A stretch of DNA of 64,000 nucleotides from NCBI RefSeq assembly GCF_902859855.1, contig NZ_CADIKH010000019.1:1-64000 (forward strand), given 5' to 3'. The DNA comes from Paraburkholderia humisilvae (GTDB taxonomy: Bacteria; Pseudomonadota; Gammaproteobacteria; Burkholderiales; Burkholderiaceae). Under the pieces are notes generated by a model. That model saw nothing but the letters and a program-made list of their open reading frames with translations, did not search any database and was not told the origin of the DNA. Shown here piece by piece: positions 34,848 through 42,907 of this stretch. Position numbers and translations under genes: made by a program. How positions within the stretch are numbered: the stretch's first letter is position 1; the number at the start of each line of letters is the position of its first letter.

Positions 34848-35771
34848 TCAGCGGACGATGCCCGCATGCGCCTCGACGGCGCGCACGATGGAAAAGAAGT
34901 CGAGCTCCGCGCCATCGCCTTGTGCGTACTGCGCGAACTGCTCGCGCACGAGCGCGGCGGCGGCCATCGGCACGCCTGCGGCGGTGCCGGCATCGACGAC
35001 GAGCGACATATCCTTAAGCATTTGCGTGGTCGAAAAGGCCGGCGAAAAGTCGCGTTCCTTCAGCGGCCCCAGCTTGTATTTCACGAGCGGCGAAGCGGCC
35101 ACGCTATCGCCGATCACCGTCAGCATGTCGGACCAGTCTACGCCCCCCTTCGTGCCGAGCGTCAGCGCTTCGGCGAGCAGCACGGCAGTCGAACCGACGA
35201 GGTGATTGATCGCGAGCTTCAGATAGCGCGCCTGTTGATCCTCGCCGACGTAGTACTGGCGCGCGGAGAGTGACCGGAAGACGGGCAACGCCTGCGTATA
35301 GGCCTGCTCGGGGCCGGATGCGAAGACGGTTAGCTGTGCTTTCTCCGCGAGCACGGTGCTACCCGACACCGGGGCGCAGACGTAGCCGACGCCGCGCTTG
35401 CGGGCGGCGTCGCGGACTTCGCCGGAAGCGGCGGGCGACACGGTGCTCATGTCGATATAGACCGCGCCGTCGTGGGCGTTCGCGATCACGCCATCGGTGC
35501 CCAACGCGACATTTCGTAGCACGCTGTCGTCCGGGATGATCGAAAAGACGTGTTGCGCGGCGCGCGCCACGCTCCTGATATCACCGGCGCGGCTAGCGCC
35601 GTGCTGTACCGCTTCGTCCAGACGTTGTCGATCGACGTCGTAGACGGTGACGTCGAATCCGGCATTGAGCAGATTGCGCACGATCGGCGTGCCCATCTTG
35701 CCGAGGCCGATCCAGCCGATCCGGCGGGGGTGCTGTGGGTCCTGCGTTTGCTGCGATTGCGGGTGCGGCAT
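34848..35771 (-). CDS. NAD(P)-dependent 3-hydroxyisobutyrate-dehydrogenase-like oxidoreductase
   Basis: 307 residues of the beta-hydroxyacid dehydrogenase family. It has the Rossmann motif IGWIGLGKMGTPI, the substrate loop DMSTVSPAASGEV, GAPVSG-like CAPVSGST, and the catalytic Lys in YLKLAINHLVGST. It should oxidise a beta-hydroxyacid or reduce a semialdehyde (tartronate-semialdehyde type). It follows the zinc alcohol dehydrogenase by 4 bp, so the two may oxidise the side chain or ring substituents of the imported compound in sequence. The exact substrate is unknown. Confidence 0.88.
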   Translation of the reverse strand: MPHPQSQQTQDPQHPRRIGWIGLGKMGTPIVRNLLNAGFDVTVYDVDRQRLDEAVQHGASRAGDIRSVARAAQHVFSIIPDDSVLRNVALGTDGVIANAHDGAVYIDMSTVSPAASGEVRDAARKRGVGYVCAPVSGSTVLAEKAQLTVFASGPEQAYTQALPVFRSLSARQYYVGEDQQARYLKLAINHLVGSTAVLLAEALTLGTKGGVDWSDMLTVIGDSVAASPLVKYKLGPLKERDFSPAFSTTQMLKDMSLVVDAGTAAGVPMAAAALVREQFAQYAQGDGAELDFFSIVRAVEAHAGIVR

Positions 35772-35775
35772 GGGG

Positions 35776-36846
35776 TCACCGTGTCTGAGGGTTGATGAGA
35801 ATCTTCATCTTGTCGCTGCCTTTGTCACTCAGGACGTCGAAGCCTTTTGCGACCACATCGTCGGCATCGATCAGATCGTGGATCAGTTTTTCCACCGGGA
35901 ATTTGCCGTTCGCGATCATGCCGATGATGCGCGGCCAGATCGTCACCGGGTAGCACCAGGTGCCTTCGATACGGATGTCCTTGAGTGACCATTTCATCGG
36001 ATCGACGTTTGCGTGGCCGACATGCAGACCCGCCTGCACCACGGCGCCCGCCGAGCGCACCGCATCGACGCAGGCATTGAGCGCATGCTGGTTACCCGCG
36101 CATTCGATCGCCACGTCGACACCGACACCTTCAGTCAGGTCGCGGATTTTTTGCGGCAGCTCGCCATCGGATGGATCGAAAATTTCCGTCGTCACACCGA
36201 AGCCGGCCATTTTCGCGGCACGTGCCGCATTCGGCTCGCTGACGAATATCTTCGTCGCGCCGGCTGCGTGGCAGGCGAGCGCGGCAAGCACGCCGATCGG
36301 CCCCGCACCGGTGATCAGCACCGTCGAGCCGACCGTCACGCCGCCGCGGTCGACCGCGTACAGTGCGACGGCGGCCGGTTCGATCAGCGCGCCCTGTTTG
36401 TCGTTGACGCTGTCGGGCAGGCGGTTCGCGTGATAGTCGTTGAGCACGGTGTACTCGGCCATGCCGCCGCCGTTCCAACTTAGACCGACGCAACCCATCT
36501 TCGTACAGAGGTGGCGCATGCCGCGCACACAGTAATAGCACTGCCCGCATGACGCGAGCGGCATCACCGAGATCCGGTCGCCCCGCTTGACGGTTTTCAC
36601 GTCCTTGCCCACTTCGACCACTTCGGCGCTGAATTCATGGCCCAACACCTGCGGCGCCTTGGCGCCCGTCAACGCGTGCGGCTCGGTCGGCACGACAATC
36701 GGTCCTGCCTGGTATTCGTGCAGATCGGTGCCGCAGATGCCGCACCACAGCGGCTTCACAATCATCTGATCGGCGCCCATGCCGGTCGGGTCCGGCACAT
36801 TTTCAACGCGTATATCGTGGGCACAATGGAAACGCACAGCTCTCAT
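35776..36846 (-). CDS. Zinc-dependent alcohol dehydrogenase, 2,3-butanediol-dehydrogenase type
   Basis: From the ATG at 36846 (AGAGGAG site 7 nt upstream) the protein has 356 residues. It carries the catalytic zinc site CGICGTDLHEY and GHEFSAEVVEVG, the structural-zinc cysteines in CGQCYYCVRGMRHLC, and the NAD(P) motif GAGPIGVLAALAC. The AGPIVVPTEPHALTG segment is typical of (R,R)-butanediol dehydrogenase-like enzymes. In this operon it probably oxidises an alcohol group of the imported molecule. It starts 56 bp after the second permease. Confidence 0.88.
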   Translation of the reverse strand: MRAVRFHCAHDIRVENVPDPTGMGADQMIVKPLWCGICGTDLHEYQAGPIVVPTEPHALTGAKAPQVLGHEFSAEVVEVGKDVKTVKRGDRISVMPLASCGQCYYCVRGMRHLCTKMGCVGLSWNGGGMAEYTVLNDYHANRLPDSVNDKQGALIEPAAVALYAVDRGGVTVGSTVLITGAGPIGVLAALACHAAGATKIFVSEPNAARAAKMAGFGVTTEIFDPSDGELPQKIRDLTEGVGVDVAIECAGNQHALNACVDAVRSAGAVVQAGLHVGHANVDPMKWSLKDIRIEGTWCYPVTIWPRIIGMIANGKFPVEKLIHDLIDADDVVAKGFDVLSDKGSDKMKILINPQTR

Positions 36847-36902
36847 GTCTCGACTCCTCTGATTGACGGGCCACGTTGGATGGCCTGATGCGATTGAATA
36901 GT

Positions 36903-37874
36903 TCAGCGCCGCCGGCGGCTCACGTAGCACGCGGACGCCGCGATGATGATCGCGCCCTTCACGATGATCTGCGCCTGCACCGGCATGCCGAGCAGCAGCA
37001 CGATGTTGAAGACGATGACGAGGATCGCGGCGCCCGCGAGCGCACCGGGTAGCGAGCCGCGGCCGCCGGAGAGCGCGAGTCCGCCCATCACGGCGGAGAC
37101 GATCGAGTCGAGCTCGAAACCGCGTCCCACCCAGTTATCGACAATGCCGACATAGCCGGATAACGTGAGCCCGGCGAGTCCCGCAAGCAGCGCGCTGATC
37201 ACATAGCAGGCGATACGCACCGTGTCCGGGCTGACACCGACCAGTTTCGCGGCGATCGCATTGCCGCCGACCATATACACGCGCCGCCCGAACGTCGAAC
37301 GATGAAGCAGCGTGCCGAATAGCACGGCGCATAACGCCAGCATCAGCACGTTGACGGGAAGGCCGGCGATTGAGCCGGTGCCCATCACGTGAAAGAGCGG
37401 TGGCACGTTGCCCGACGGCGCACCCTGCGTGTACGCGAAGCGCAGGCCGTCGAGCACGACGGCTGTGGCGAACGTCGCGAGGAACGGCGACACCTGGCGC
37501 TTCGTGACGAGCAGCCCGTTAAGCAGTCCCGCGCCCAGACATAGCACGAACGTGATCCCGAAGATCGCGGGCGCGGAGCGGTTGGTGCCGTCGAATGCGG
37601 TTGCGGCGACGGCGGCCGTCGCCATCACGGAAGCGACGGACAGGTCGAGTCCGCCGACGAGCACCACGAATGACTGTCCGATCACGACGATGCCGAGCGG
37701 TGCGAACTGCACCAGCATATTGAGCACGTTGTCGATGCGCAGGAAGGTCGGCGACCATGCGCCGGACAACGCGATCAGCAACACCAGAAACAGATAGATG
37801 CCGTAACGCTGCGCGACGACGAGCGGGCGGGCGCGCGCGGGCGTGGCATCACGACGCGGAGCAACCGAGTTCAT
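36903..37874 (-). CDS. ABC transporter permease 2 (ribose/RbsC type)
   Basis: From the ATG at 37874 (GGAGG 5 nt upstream; ATGA overlap with the previous permease) the protein has 323 residues with eight to ten hydrophobic helices. The family landmarks are IGQSFVVLVGGLDLSVASVMATA and GGLALSGGRGSLPGALAGA. It forms the membrane channel of a carbohydrate-type ABC importer with the next gene upstream. The longer open frame to 38546 is antisense-style shadow over permease 1 and not part of the protein. Confidence 0.9.
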   Translation of the reverse strand: MNSVAPRRDATPARARPLVVAQRYGIYLFLVLLIALSGAWSPTFLRIDNVLNMLVQFAPLGIVVIGQSFVVLVGGLDLSVASVMATAAVAATAFDGTNRSAPAIFGITFVLCLGAGLLNGLLVTKRQVSPFLATFATAVVLDGLRFAYTQGAPSGNVPPLFHVMGTGSIAGLPVNVLMLALCAVLFGTLLHRSTFGRRVYMVGGNAIAAKLVGVSPDTVRIACYVISALLAGLAGLTLSGYVGIVDNWVGRGFELDSIVSAVMGGLALSGGRGSLPGALAGAAILVIVFNIVLLLGMPVQAQIIVKGAIIIAASACYVSRRRR

Positions 37875-38845
37875 GCGATCCTCCGTTTCTGCTGCACGTT
37901 GATACAGACGGCGGCGATAATCGCGATGCCTTGCACGATCAGCTGATATTGCGAAGGCACGCCGGCAAAGTTGATCAGATTGTTCAGCATGCTGAGCAGA
38001 TACACGCCGAGCAAGGTCCCGATGACGCCACCGCGCCCGCCGCTCAGAATGGTGCCGCCAACGACGACCGGTGTGATGGACGCAAGTGTGTAGTTCGCGC
38101 CGAGATACGGCTGACCTGAACCGAACTGCGCCGCGAGGTAGACACCGGTCAAACCCGCGCAGAGTGCGGAGAACGTGTAGACGAACAGGATCACGCGTTT
38201 GCGGGGAATGCCCGATAGCGTTGCCGCGTTTTGGTCGTCGCCGACGAGGTACACGTATCGGCCGAGCCGTGTGTTGCGCATGAAGTACGACATCGCGACG
38301 TACAGCAGCAGCACGATTGTCGCGGTCACGGGCAGGTTTGCGTAGCGGCCGTAGGCCAGCGCGTCGAAGCCGTCGGGCACGCTGCCCGCCGGGCCGCTCG
38401 CGTAGTACAGGATGCCGCCTTGCAACACGGCGCCCATGCCCAGCGTGACGATCAGCGGATGCACGCGAAGCCATAGCACGAGCAGACCGTTTAGCAAGCC
38501 GACGAGAATAGACAATGCAAGTGCGACCGAAATCGCGATTTCCCATGCGCCCTGGGTGCTGTCCGAGAGCCCGGAGGTGAGCGTCGCGGTCACGCTGATC
38601 AACGAGCCGACGGAAAGATCGATGCCGCCTGTGAGCACAGCAAGGGTCTGGCCGAGTGCGACCAGCGCGAGTCCCGTCGACTGCTGATGGATGTTGAGCA
38701 GATTCGACAGCGTCGAAAACCGGTCGCTGACGCTCGCGCCTGCGATAAACAGCACGACGATCAGGCCCGTGACGATATAGCCAGCGCCGTTTGGCACGAC
38801 GTGACGCCTGAAAAACCGGGGTGAGCGGTCAATGGGCGAACGCAT
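37871..38845 (-). CDS. ABC transporter permease 1 (ribose/RbsC type)
   Basis: 324 residues from the ATG at 38845, with GGGAGG 5 nt upstream. It has multiple membrane helices and the RbsC landmarks LGQTLAVLTGGIDLSVGSLISV and GGTILSGGRGGVIGTLLGVYLL. It overlaps the end of the ATPase gene by 17 bp, showing tight coupling. It is a paralogue of the following permease, consistent with a heterodimeric channel. Confidence 0.9.
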   Translation of the reverse strand: MRSPIDRSPRFFRRHVVPNGAGYIVTGLIVVLFIAGASVSDRFSTLSNLLNIHQQSTGLALVALGQTLAVLTGGIDLSVGSLISVTATLTSGLSDSTQGAWEIAISVALALSILVGLLNGLLVLWLRVHPLIVTLGMGAVLQGGILYYASGPAGSVPDGFDALAYGRYANLPVTATIVLLLYVAMSYFMRNTRLGRYVYLVGDDQNAATLSGIPRKRVILFVYTFSALCAGLTGVYLAAQFGSGQPYLGANYTLASITPVVVGGTILSGGRGGVIGTLLGVYLLSMLNNLINFAGVPSQYQLIVQGIAIIAAVCINVQQKRRIA

Positions 38846-40406
38846 GCGCGCCTCCCGTGTGGGTGGACCGCGAGCCCGTCGCAAGCGCCATGATGTCGTG
38901 CTCGGTCAACTGCTCGCCGCTGAGCTCGCCGGCGATGCGCCCTTCACGCATCACAAGTACACGGTCGGACATCCCGATCACCTCCTGCAACTCGGAGCTG
39001 ATCATCAGGATGCCCAGGCCGCGCTCCGTCAGTTGTCGCATCAGCCGGTAGATCTCCGCCTTCGCGCCGATATCGACGCCGCGTGTGGGCTCATCGAGAA
39101 TCAGCACGCTGGTGCATACGCGAACCCAGCGGCTGATCAGCACCTTCTGCTGGTTGCCGCCCGATAGGGTGGCTACGCTGCCTGTGGGCCAAGCTCCCGC
39201 AATGCTGTATTCGCGAATCGCGGCTGCGCCTGCGGCGCGTTCGTCGTTTGCACGCAGCAGGCCAACACGGGACACGCTGCGCAACGTCGAAGCGGTGACG
39301 TTTTGCGCCACGTTCAGGTACATCAGCAAGCCTTCCGACTTCCGATCTTCGGTGACGAAGCCGAGGCCGAGCCGGATCGCCGTGGCTGGCGTCATGCGGG
39401 CATGGCGCGCGCCGCGCACCTCGACCGTACCACGCGCAGGCAACGCGCCGAAGATGCCCGACGCGAGTTCGGTGCGCCCGGAGCCGACCATGCCGGCGAG
39501 ACCCACGATCTCGCCGGCGCGCACGCACAGCGACGCATCGGCTACGCGATTGCCGACGTGCAGCCCTTCGACCTGCATCAGCACCTTGATGTCCGTATCC
39601 AGGTGGGCTTTCGGCGGGTAGATATCTTTCATTTCCCGGCCGACCATCATCCGCACGAGTTCGTCGTGCGACGTCTCGGCCACCCGCTGTGTGGCGATCT
39701 TGCAGCCGTCTTTCATCACGGTCACGCGGTCGCAAAGCGCGAAAATTTCATCGAGGCGATGGGAAATGTAGATGATCGCGACTCCGCGTTCGCGCAGCAC
39801 GCGCAAGCGCTGAAACAGCAGTTGGACCTCCTTTCCTGCGATCACGGCGGTCGGCTCATCGAGGATCAGCACGCGTATCTCGCTTGCCATGGCCTTCGCG
39901 ATCTCGACCATCTGCTGGTTGGCCACCGACAGCGTGCCGACGCGTTCGCGTGGGTCGAGTTGCACGCCGAGCTCGCGAAGCAGTGTCGCGGCGCGTTCGG
40001 TCATCGCGCGATGATCGATGAAGCCCAGACGCGTGCGGGGTTCCATCCCCGCGAAGATGTTCTGCGCGACGCTCGACTGTGGAAACAGCACCAGTTCCTG
40101 GTAGATGATGTGAATGCCGCGTGCTTTCGCTTGCGCGGGGGATTTCCACTCGACCGGCTGCCCATCGAAGCGCAATTCGCCTTCGTCCGGCGTATAAGCG
40201 CCTGCGAGCACTTTCATCAGCGTCGACTTGCCTGCGCCGTTTTCGCCGACCAGCGCATGAATCTCGCCGCCACGCACGCCGAAGCTGACCGCGTCGAGGC
40301 TTTTGACGCCGGGGAACTGCTTGGTGATGCCGACCGCTTCGATCACGTCGGGCTGTGCTGAAGCGGGTTGATGCGCGCCGGCGAGAAGGGGTTCGCGCTG
40401 GTTCAT
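38829..40406 (-). CDS. ABC transporter ATP-binding protein (RbsA-like, two ATPase domains)
   Basis: 525 residues with tandem ATPase domains. The first has the intact Walker A GENGAGKSTLMK and the Walker B-type LILDEPTAVI. The second has the degenerate P-loop MVGSGRTELA and the signature LSGGNQQKVLISRW, followed by LILDEPTRGVD. This is the usual sugar-importer asymmetry. Its start overlaps the binding-protein stop (ATGA). It energises uptake through the two RbsC-type permeases. Confidence 0.93.
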   Translation of the reverse strand: MNQREPLLAGAHQPASAQPDVIEAVGITKQFPGVKSLDAVSFGVRGGEIHALVGENGAGKSTLMKVLAGAYTPDEGELRFDGQPVEWKSPAQAKARGIHIIYQELVLFPQSSVAQNIFAGMEPRTRLGFIDHRAMTERAATLLRELGVQLDPRERVGTLSVANQQMVEIAKAMASEIRVLILDEPTAVIAGKEVQLLFQRLRVLRERGVAIIYISHRLDEIFALCDRVTVMKDGCKIATQRVAETSHDELVRMMVGREMKDIYPPKAHLDTDIKVLMQVEGLHVGNRVADASLCVRAGEIVGLAGMVGSGRTELASGIFGALPARGTVEVRGARHARMTPATAIRLGLGFVTEDRKSEGLLMYLNVAQNVTASTLRSVSRVGLLRANDERAAGAAAIREYSIAGAWPTGSVATLSGGNQQKVLISRWVRVCTSVLILDEPTRGVDIGAKAEIYRLMRQLTERGLGILMISSELQEVIGMSDRVLVMREGRIAGELSGEQLTEHDIMALATGSRSTHTGGAHAFAH

Positions 40407-41557
40407 TTGTCACCCGGCAGCTTGACCTTGAATGTCGACGGGTTGTAGCCCGGCCCCATGCCGCTATCGATGATTTCGTCAGGTGGACCCTTCGCATCGA
40501 CGAGCTGGTCGATGTACTGATCCGGGTGCGGCACCGACGCGGTCTCATCGCCGCGCGTCAACGCGATTTGTGGGCTGATCTCATAGATTTTCGGCAGCGA
40601 CTGGCCTTGCAGCACCTTGAGCGCGACGTCGAGCGACGTGCCGCCCATCGATGGCGGATAACCGATCTCGAGCATCGGGATCTTGTACTTCAGCGCCAGT
40701 TGCAGCGGGCCGTTGAGGTCGGCGGTCGTATGCGGCGGAATTTCGCCGGGCTTGAAACCGGCCGCGACAAATGCGTCGATCGAACCGGCAACCGGCAGGC
40801 CGTGCGCACACCAGACCGCGTTGATGCTGTGCCCGTACTTCGCGATCATCGCCTGCATCTGCTGCTTCGCTTTGACCGGACTCCAGTCTGAATACACAGT
40901 GTCGAGCACCTTGATGCCCGGATACTGCGAGAACACCTGATGTGCGGCGGCTTCGCGATCCGCGCTGACGCTGGAACCTGCCTGGCCCGCGAGCATGATC
41001 ACGTTGCCCTTGCCGTGCAGTTTCTCGACAAGCCATTGCGCCCAGAGCCGGCCCATCATCGCGTCCGAACCGGTCACGAACGAAACAAAGTTATCGGATG
41101 AAATACGCCGGTCGACCATCACGACCGGAATGCCCTGTTTCATCGCACGTGTGACGACAGGATCGAGCGCCTTTTGCGTGTTCGCGCTGACGATCAGCAG
41201 ATCGACACCGCGCGAGATCAAGTCCTGGATGTCCGCCGCCTGCTTCGCATCGTCCATGTTCCCGTTCGTGATCAGCAACTGCTTGATCAGGTCGGGATGC
41301 TCGGACGCTTCCTTCATCAACGATTGCTGCATCACAACACGCCAGCTGTCGCCGAGGCCCGCGTTCGAAAAGCCGATCACGTACGGTGGCTTCTTCTTGA
41401 ACTTCGCGGTGTCGGAGAACGGAATCTGCACGGCCGGGTTGAACAGGAACGTACGCGGTGCGCCGGTATAGTCCGCGCGCGCGGCCAAAGGTGTTGCGAG
41501 CATGAAGGCCGCGGTGGCGAGAACGCTCGCACAATGAAAGCGGGTCGAACGACGCAT
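40403..41557 (-). CDS. Periplasmic substrate-binding protein of the sugar-type ABC importer
   Basis: 384 residues with a Sec signal ending ARA-D at about residue 29. A type I periplasmic-binding fold (Peripla_BP_4) follows: YVIGFSNAGLGDSWRVVMQQS, DIQDLISRGVDLLIVSANTQKAL and VVMVDRRISSDNFVSFVTGSD. It sets the specificity of the importer. The downstream enzymes suggest a hydroxylated aromatic, aromatic glycoside or polyol, but the ligand cannot be read off. It is first in the operon and faces the XRE regulator across a 207-bp promoter region. A GGAG site lies 6 nt before the ATG. Confidence 0.9.
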   Translation of the reverse strand: MRRSTRFHCASVLATAAFMLATPLAARADYTGAPRTFLFNPAVQIPFSDTAKFKKKPPYVIGFSNAGLGDSWRVVMQQSLMKEASEHPDLIKQLLITNGNMDDAKQAADIQDLISRGVDLLIVSANTQKALDPVVTRAMKQGIPVVMVDRRISSDNFVSFVTGSDAMMGRLWAQWLVEKLHGKGNVIMLAGQAGSSVSADREAAAHQVFSQYPGIKVLDTVYSDWSPVKAKQQMQAMIAKYGHSINAVWCAHGLPVAGSIDAFVAAGFKPGEIPPHTTADLNGPLQLALKYKIPMLEIGYPPSMGGTSLDVALKVLQGQSLPKIYEISPQIALTRGDETASVPHPDQYIDQLVDAKGPPDEIIDSGMGPGYNPSTFKVKLPGDK

Positions 41558-41631
41558 GATTGTCTCCGTGAATGTTCTGGTTTTTGCCGGGACATTCGCA
41601 CTTTGCTTACGTCACGCACGCGCAGACGCGA

Positions 41632-41659
41632 TCTATAATCTGGCGCTACCCGTGCTGAA
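41632..41659 (-). promoter_or_regulatory. Possible promoter of the ABC/hydroxyquinol operon
   Basis: Read leftwards: TTCAGC (41654-41659), a 16-bp gap and TATAGA (41632-41637). The predicted start is about 70 nt before the binding-protein ATG. The match is moderate. An exact TATAAT on the opposite strand overlaps it (41634-41639) but lacks a good -35. Confidence 0.3.
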
Positions 41660-41717
41660 CTTAACGTGCATCCCGACGGCGCCAATGTGGCATGGTTGAC
41701 GGAGTGCATCTAGCAAT

Positions 41718-41737
41718 TGCTATTACTAGTAATGGCA
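41718..41737. promoter_or_regulatory. 20-bp near-perfect palindrome, candidate operator of the XRE/MmyB regulator
   Basis: TGCTATTACT is followed by AGTAATGGCA. Nine of ten positions pair, and the inner 12 bp (41722-41733) are exact. It lies 28 bp before the regulator's ATG and just downstream of a TTGACG (41696-41701), so binding would block the regulator's own promoter. It is well placed for autoregulation and control of the divergent operon. Confidence 0.5.
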
Positions 41738-41764
41738 GTAACAGGGAAAGCGAGGAGGCGACAG

Positions 41765-42697
41765 ATGGAGAAGCAGCAGCGCTTGAATGAACTGGCTGAT
41801 TTCCTGAGGACGCGGCGCGCGCGTCTTCGGCCGGAAGACATCGACTTCCCGTGCGGCAGCCGGCGCAAGACGCCTGGGCTGCGCCGCGAAGAAGTGGCGG
41901 AGCGCGCGGGCATTAGCGTGACCTGGTATGCGTGGCTCGAGCAGGGCAGGGAGGTCAATGTGTCGTTCAAGACAATTGAAAGCCTCGCGAATGCGCTGAA
42001 ACTCTCCGCGCATGAACGCACGCACCTGTTCGAGCTGGCCAATCATTACACGCCGCCCGGGCCTTATCCGATTGCGCAGAACGTTACCGATACCGTCCGT
42101 CGGATGCTCGATCAGCTCGGCAACATGCCCGCGTATGTGGTCGACGGCAACTGGAACTATGTGACGTGGAACGAGGCGGCGGTGCGCGTCTTCGCCGACT
42201 TCCGGAAAATGCCGGCGGGGCGCTGCAATCTGCTGTGGTTCACGTTTCAGCAGGACGGCGCGCGTACGCTGTTCCGAGGTTGGGATGCGTACGCGAAATG
42301 CGTGCTTGCGCAGTTCCGCGGCGATTACATCCTGCGGCCATCAGGCGAAGTTTTTCTGCGTGATCTCGTCGAAGAGCTGAACGATACCGATGCCGATTTC
42401 TGCCGCTGGTGGGCGGAGCATGAGGTGCTCAAGCGCAGCGACTGGCGCAAAGTCATCGAGCACCCGGTCGCGGGTGTGCTTGAACTGGATGCGCTGTCAC
42501 TCGAGGTGCCCGACGCGCCGGGGATGCGCATTATGGTCTACACGCCCGCGCCATCGACCGATACCGCACAGCGCATTGACGCGCTGATGAAGAGCACGAA
42601 GAGTACGAGCAGTCCATTTGAAGCGGCGACGGTGCTCGAACCGTTTCGTAAGGCGCGGGCATCGGGAACAGGAACAGGAACAGGAACAGCCGGCTGA
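41765..42697 (+). CDS. XRE-family regulator with MmyB-like ligand domain
   Basis: 310 residues from the ATG at 41765, which has a perfect AGGAGG 6 nt upstream. The helix-turn-helix (about 10-75) includes LRREEVAERAGISVTWYAWLEQGR. The MmyB-like PAS-type ligand-binding domain covers about 95-265 (PAYVVDGNWNYVTWNEAAVRVF, then NLLWFTF). In the family this domain has been seen to bind a fatty acid in one structure; in proteobacteria many sit beside short-chain dehydrogenase genes. It is divergent from the ABC/hydroxyquinol operon and is its likely regulator. The C-terminus is a (GT)n tail encoded by four tandem GGAACA hexamers (42665-42688). Confidence 0.88.
   Translation: MEKQQRLNELADFLRTRRARLRPEDIDFPCGSRRKTPGLRREEVAERAGISVTWYAWLEQGREVNVSFKTIESLANALKLSAHERTHLFELANHYTPPGPYPIAQNVTDTVRRMLDQLGNMPAYVVDGNWNYVTWNEAAVRVFADFRKMPAGRCNLLWFTFQQDGARTLFRGWDAYAKCVLAQFRGDYILRPSGEVFLRDLVEELNDTDADFCRWWAEHEVLKRSDWRKVIEHPVAGVLELDALSLEVPDAPGMRIMVYTPAPSTDTAQRIDALMKSTKSTSSPFEAATVLEPFRKARASGTGTGTGTAG
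42665..42688 (+). repeat. Four tandem copies of GGAACA
   Basis: The hexamer repeat lies just before the stop codon of the XRE regulator and encodes Gly-Thr repeats. Unit changes keep the frame, so it would alter only tail length. Confidence 0.8.
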
Positions 42698-42907
42698 CGA
42701 AGCGCATCGACGCGCGCTTCGCGCAGGAGCGCGCCCAGGTGTCGTTTACGAACGGGTCTTGTCGCCCCAAAGATCCAACGGACCGAACCGGTCTGCTCCT
42801 TGAGTTGCGAGCATCCACCCCGGATACTCAGATCGCGGCCCGCGATCGAGTAATACGCTTGCACGGTGGCAATGCGCGCGTAGTTCTTCGGGTTGGAAAT
42901 ACTGGAG

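Noticed and set aside
37875..38546. N-terminal extension of the second ABC permease
   Set aside because: It is out of frame with permease 1 and Arg-rich. The real start at 37874 has a ribosome site and the ATGA overlap.
39303..40361. Plus-strand open frame of 352 codons opposite the ABC ATPase
   Set aside because: Antisense shadow of a well-conserved ATPase, with no start signal and biased composition.
41634..41639. Exact TATAAT upstream of the XRE regulator as its -10
   Set aside because: No acceptable -35 at 16-18 bp. The TTGACG at 41696 nearer the gene is as plausible, so no firm call was made.
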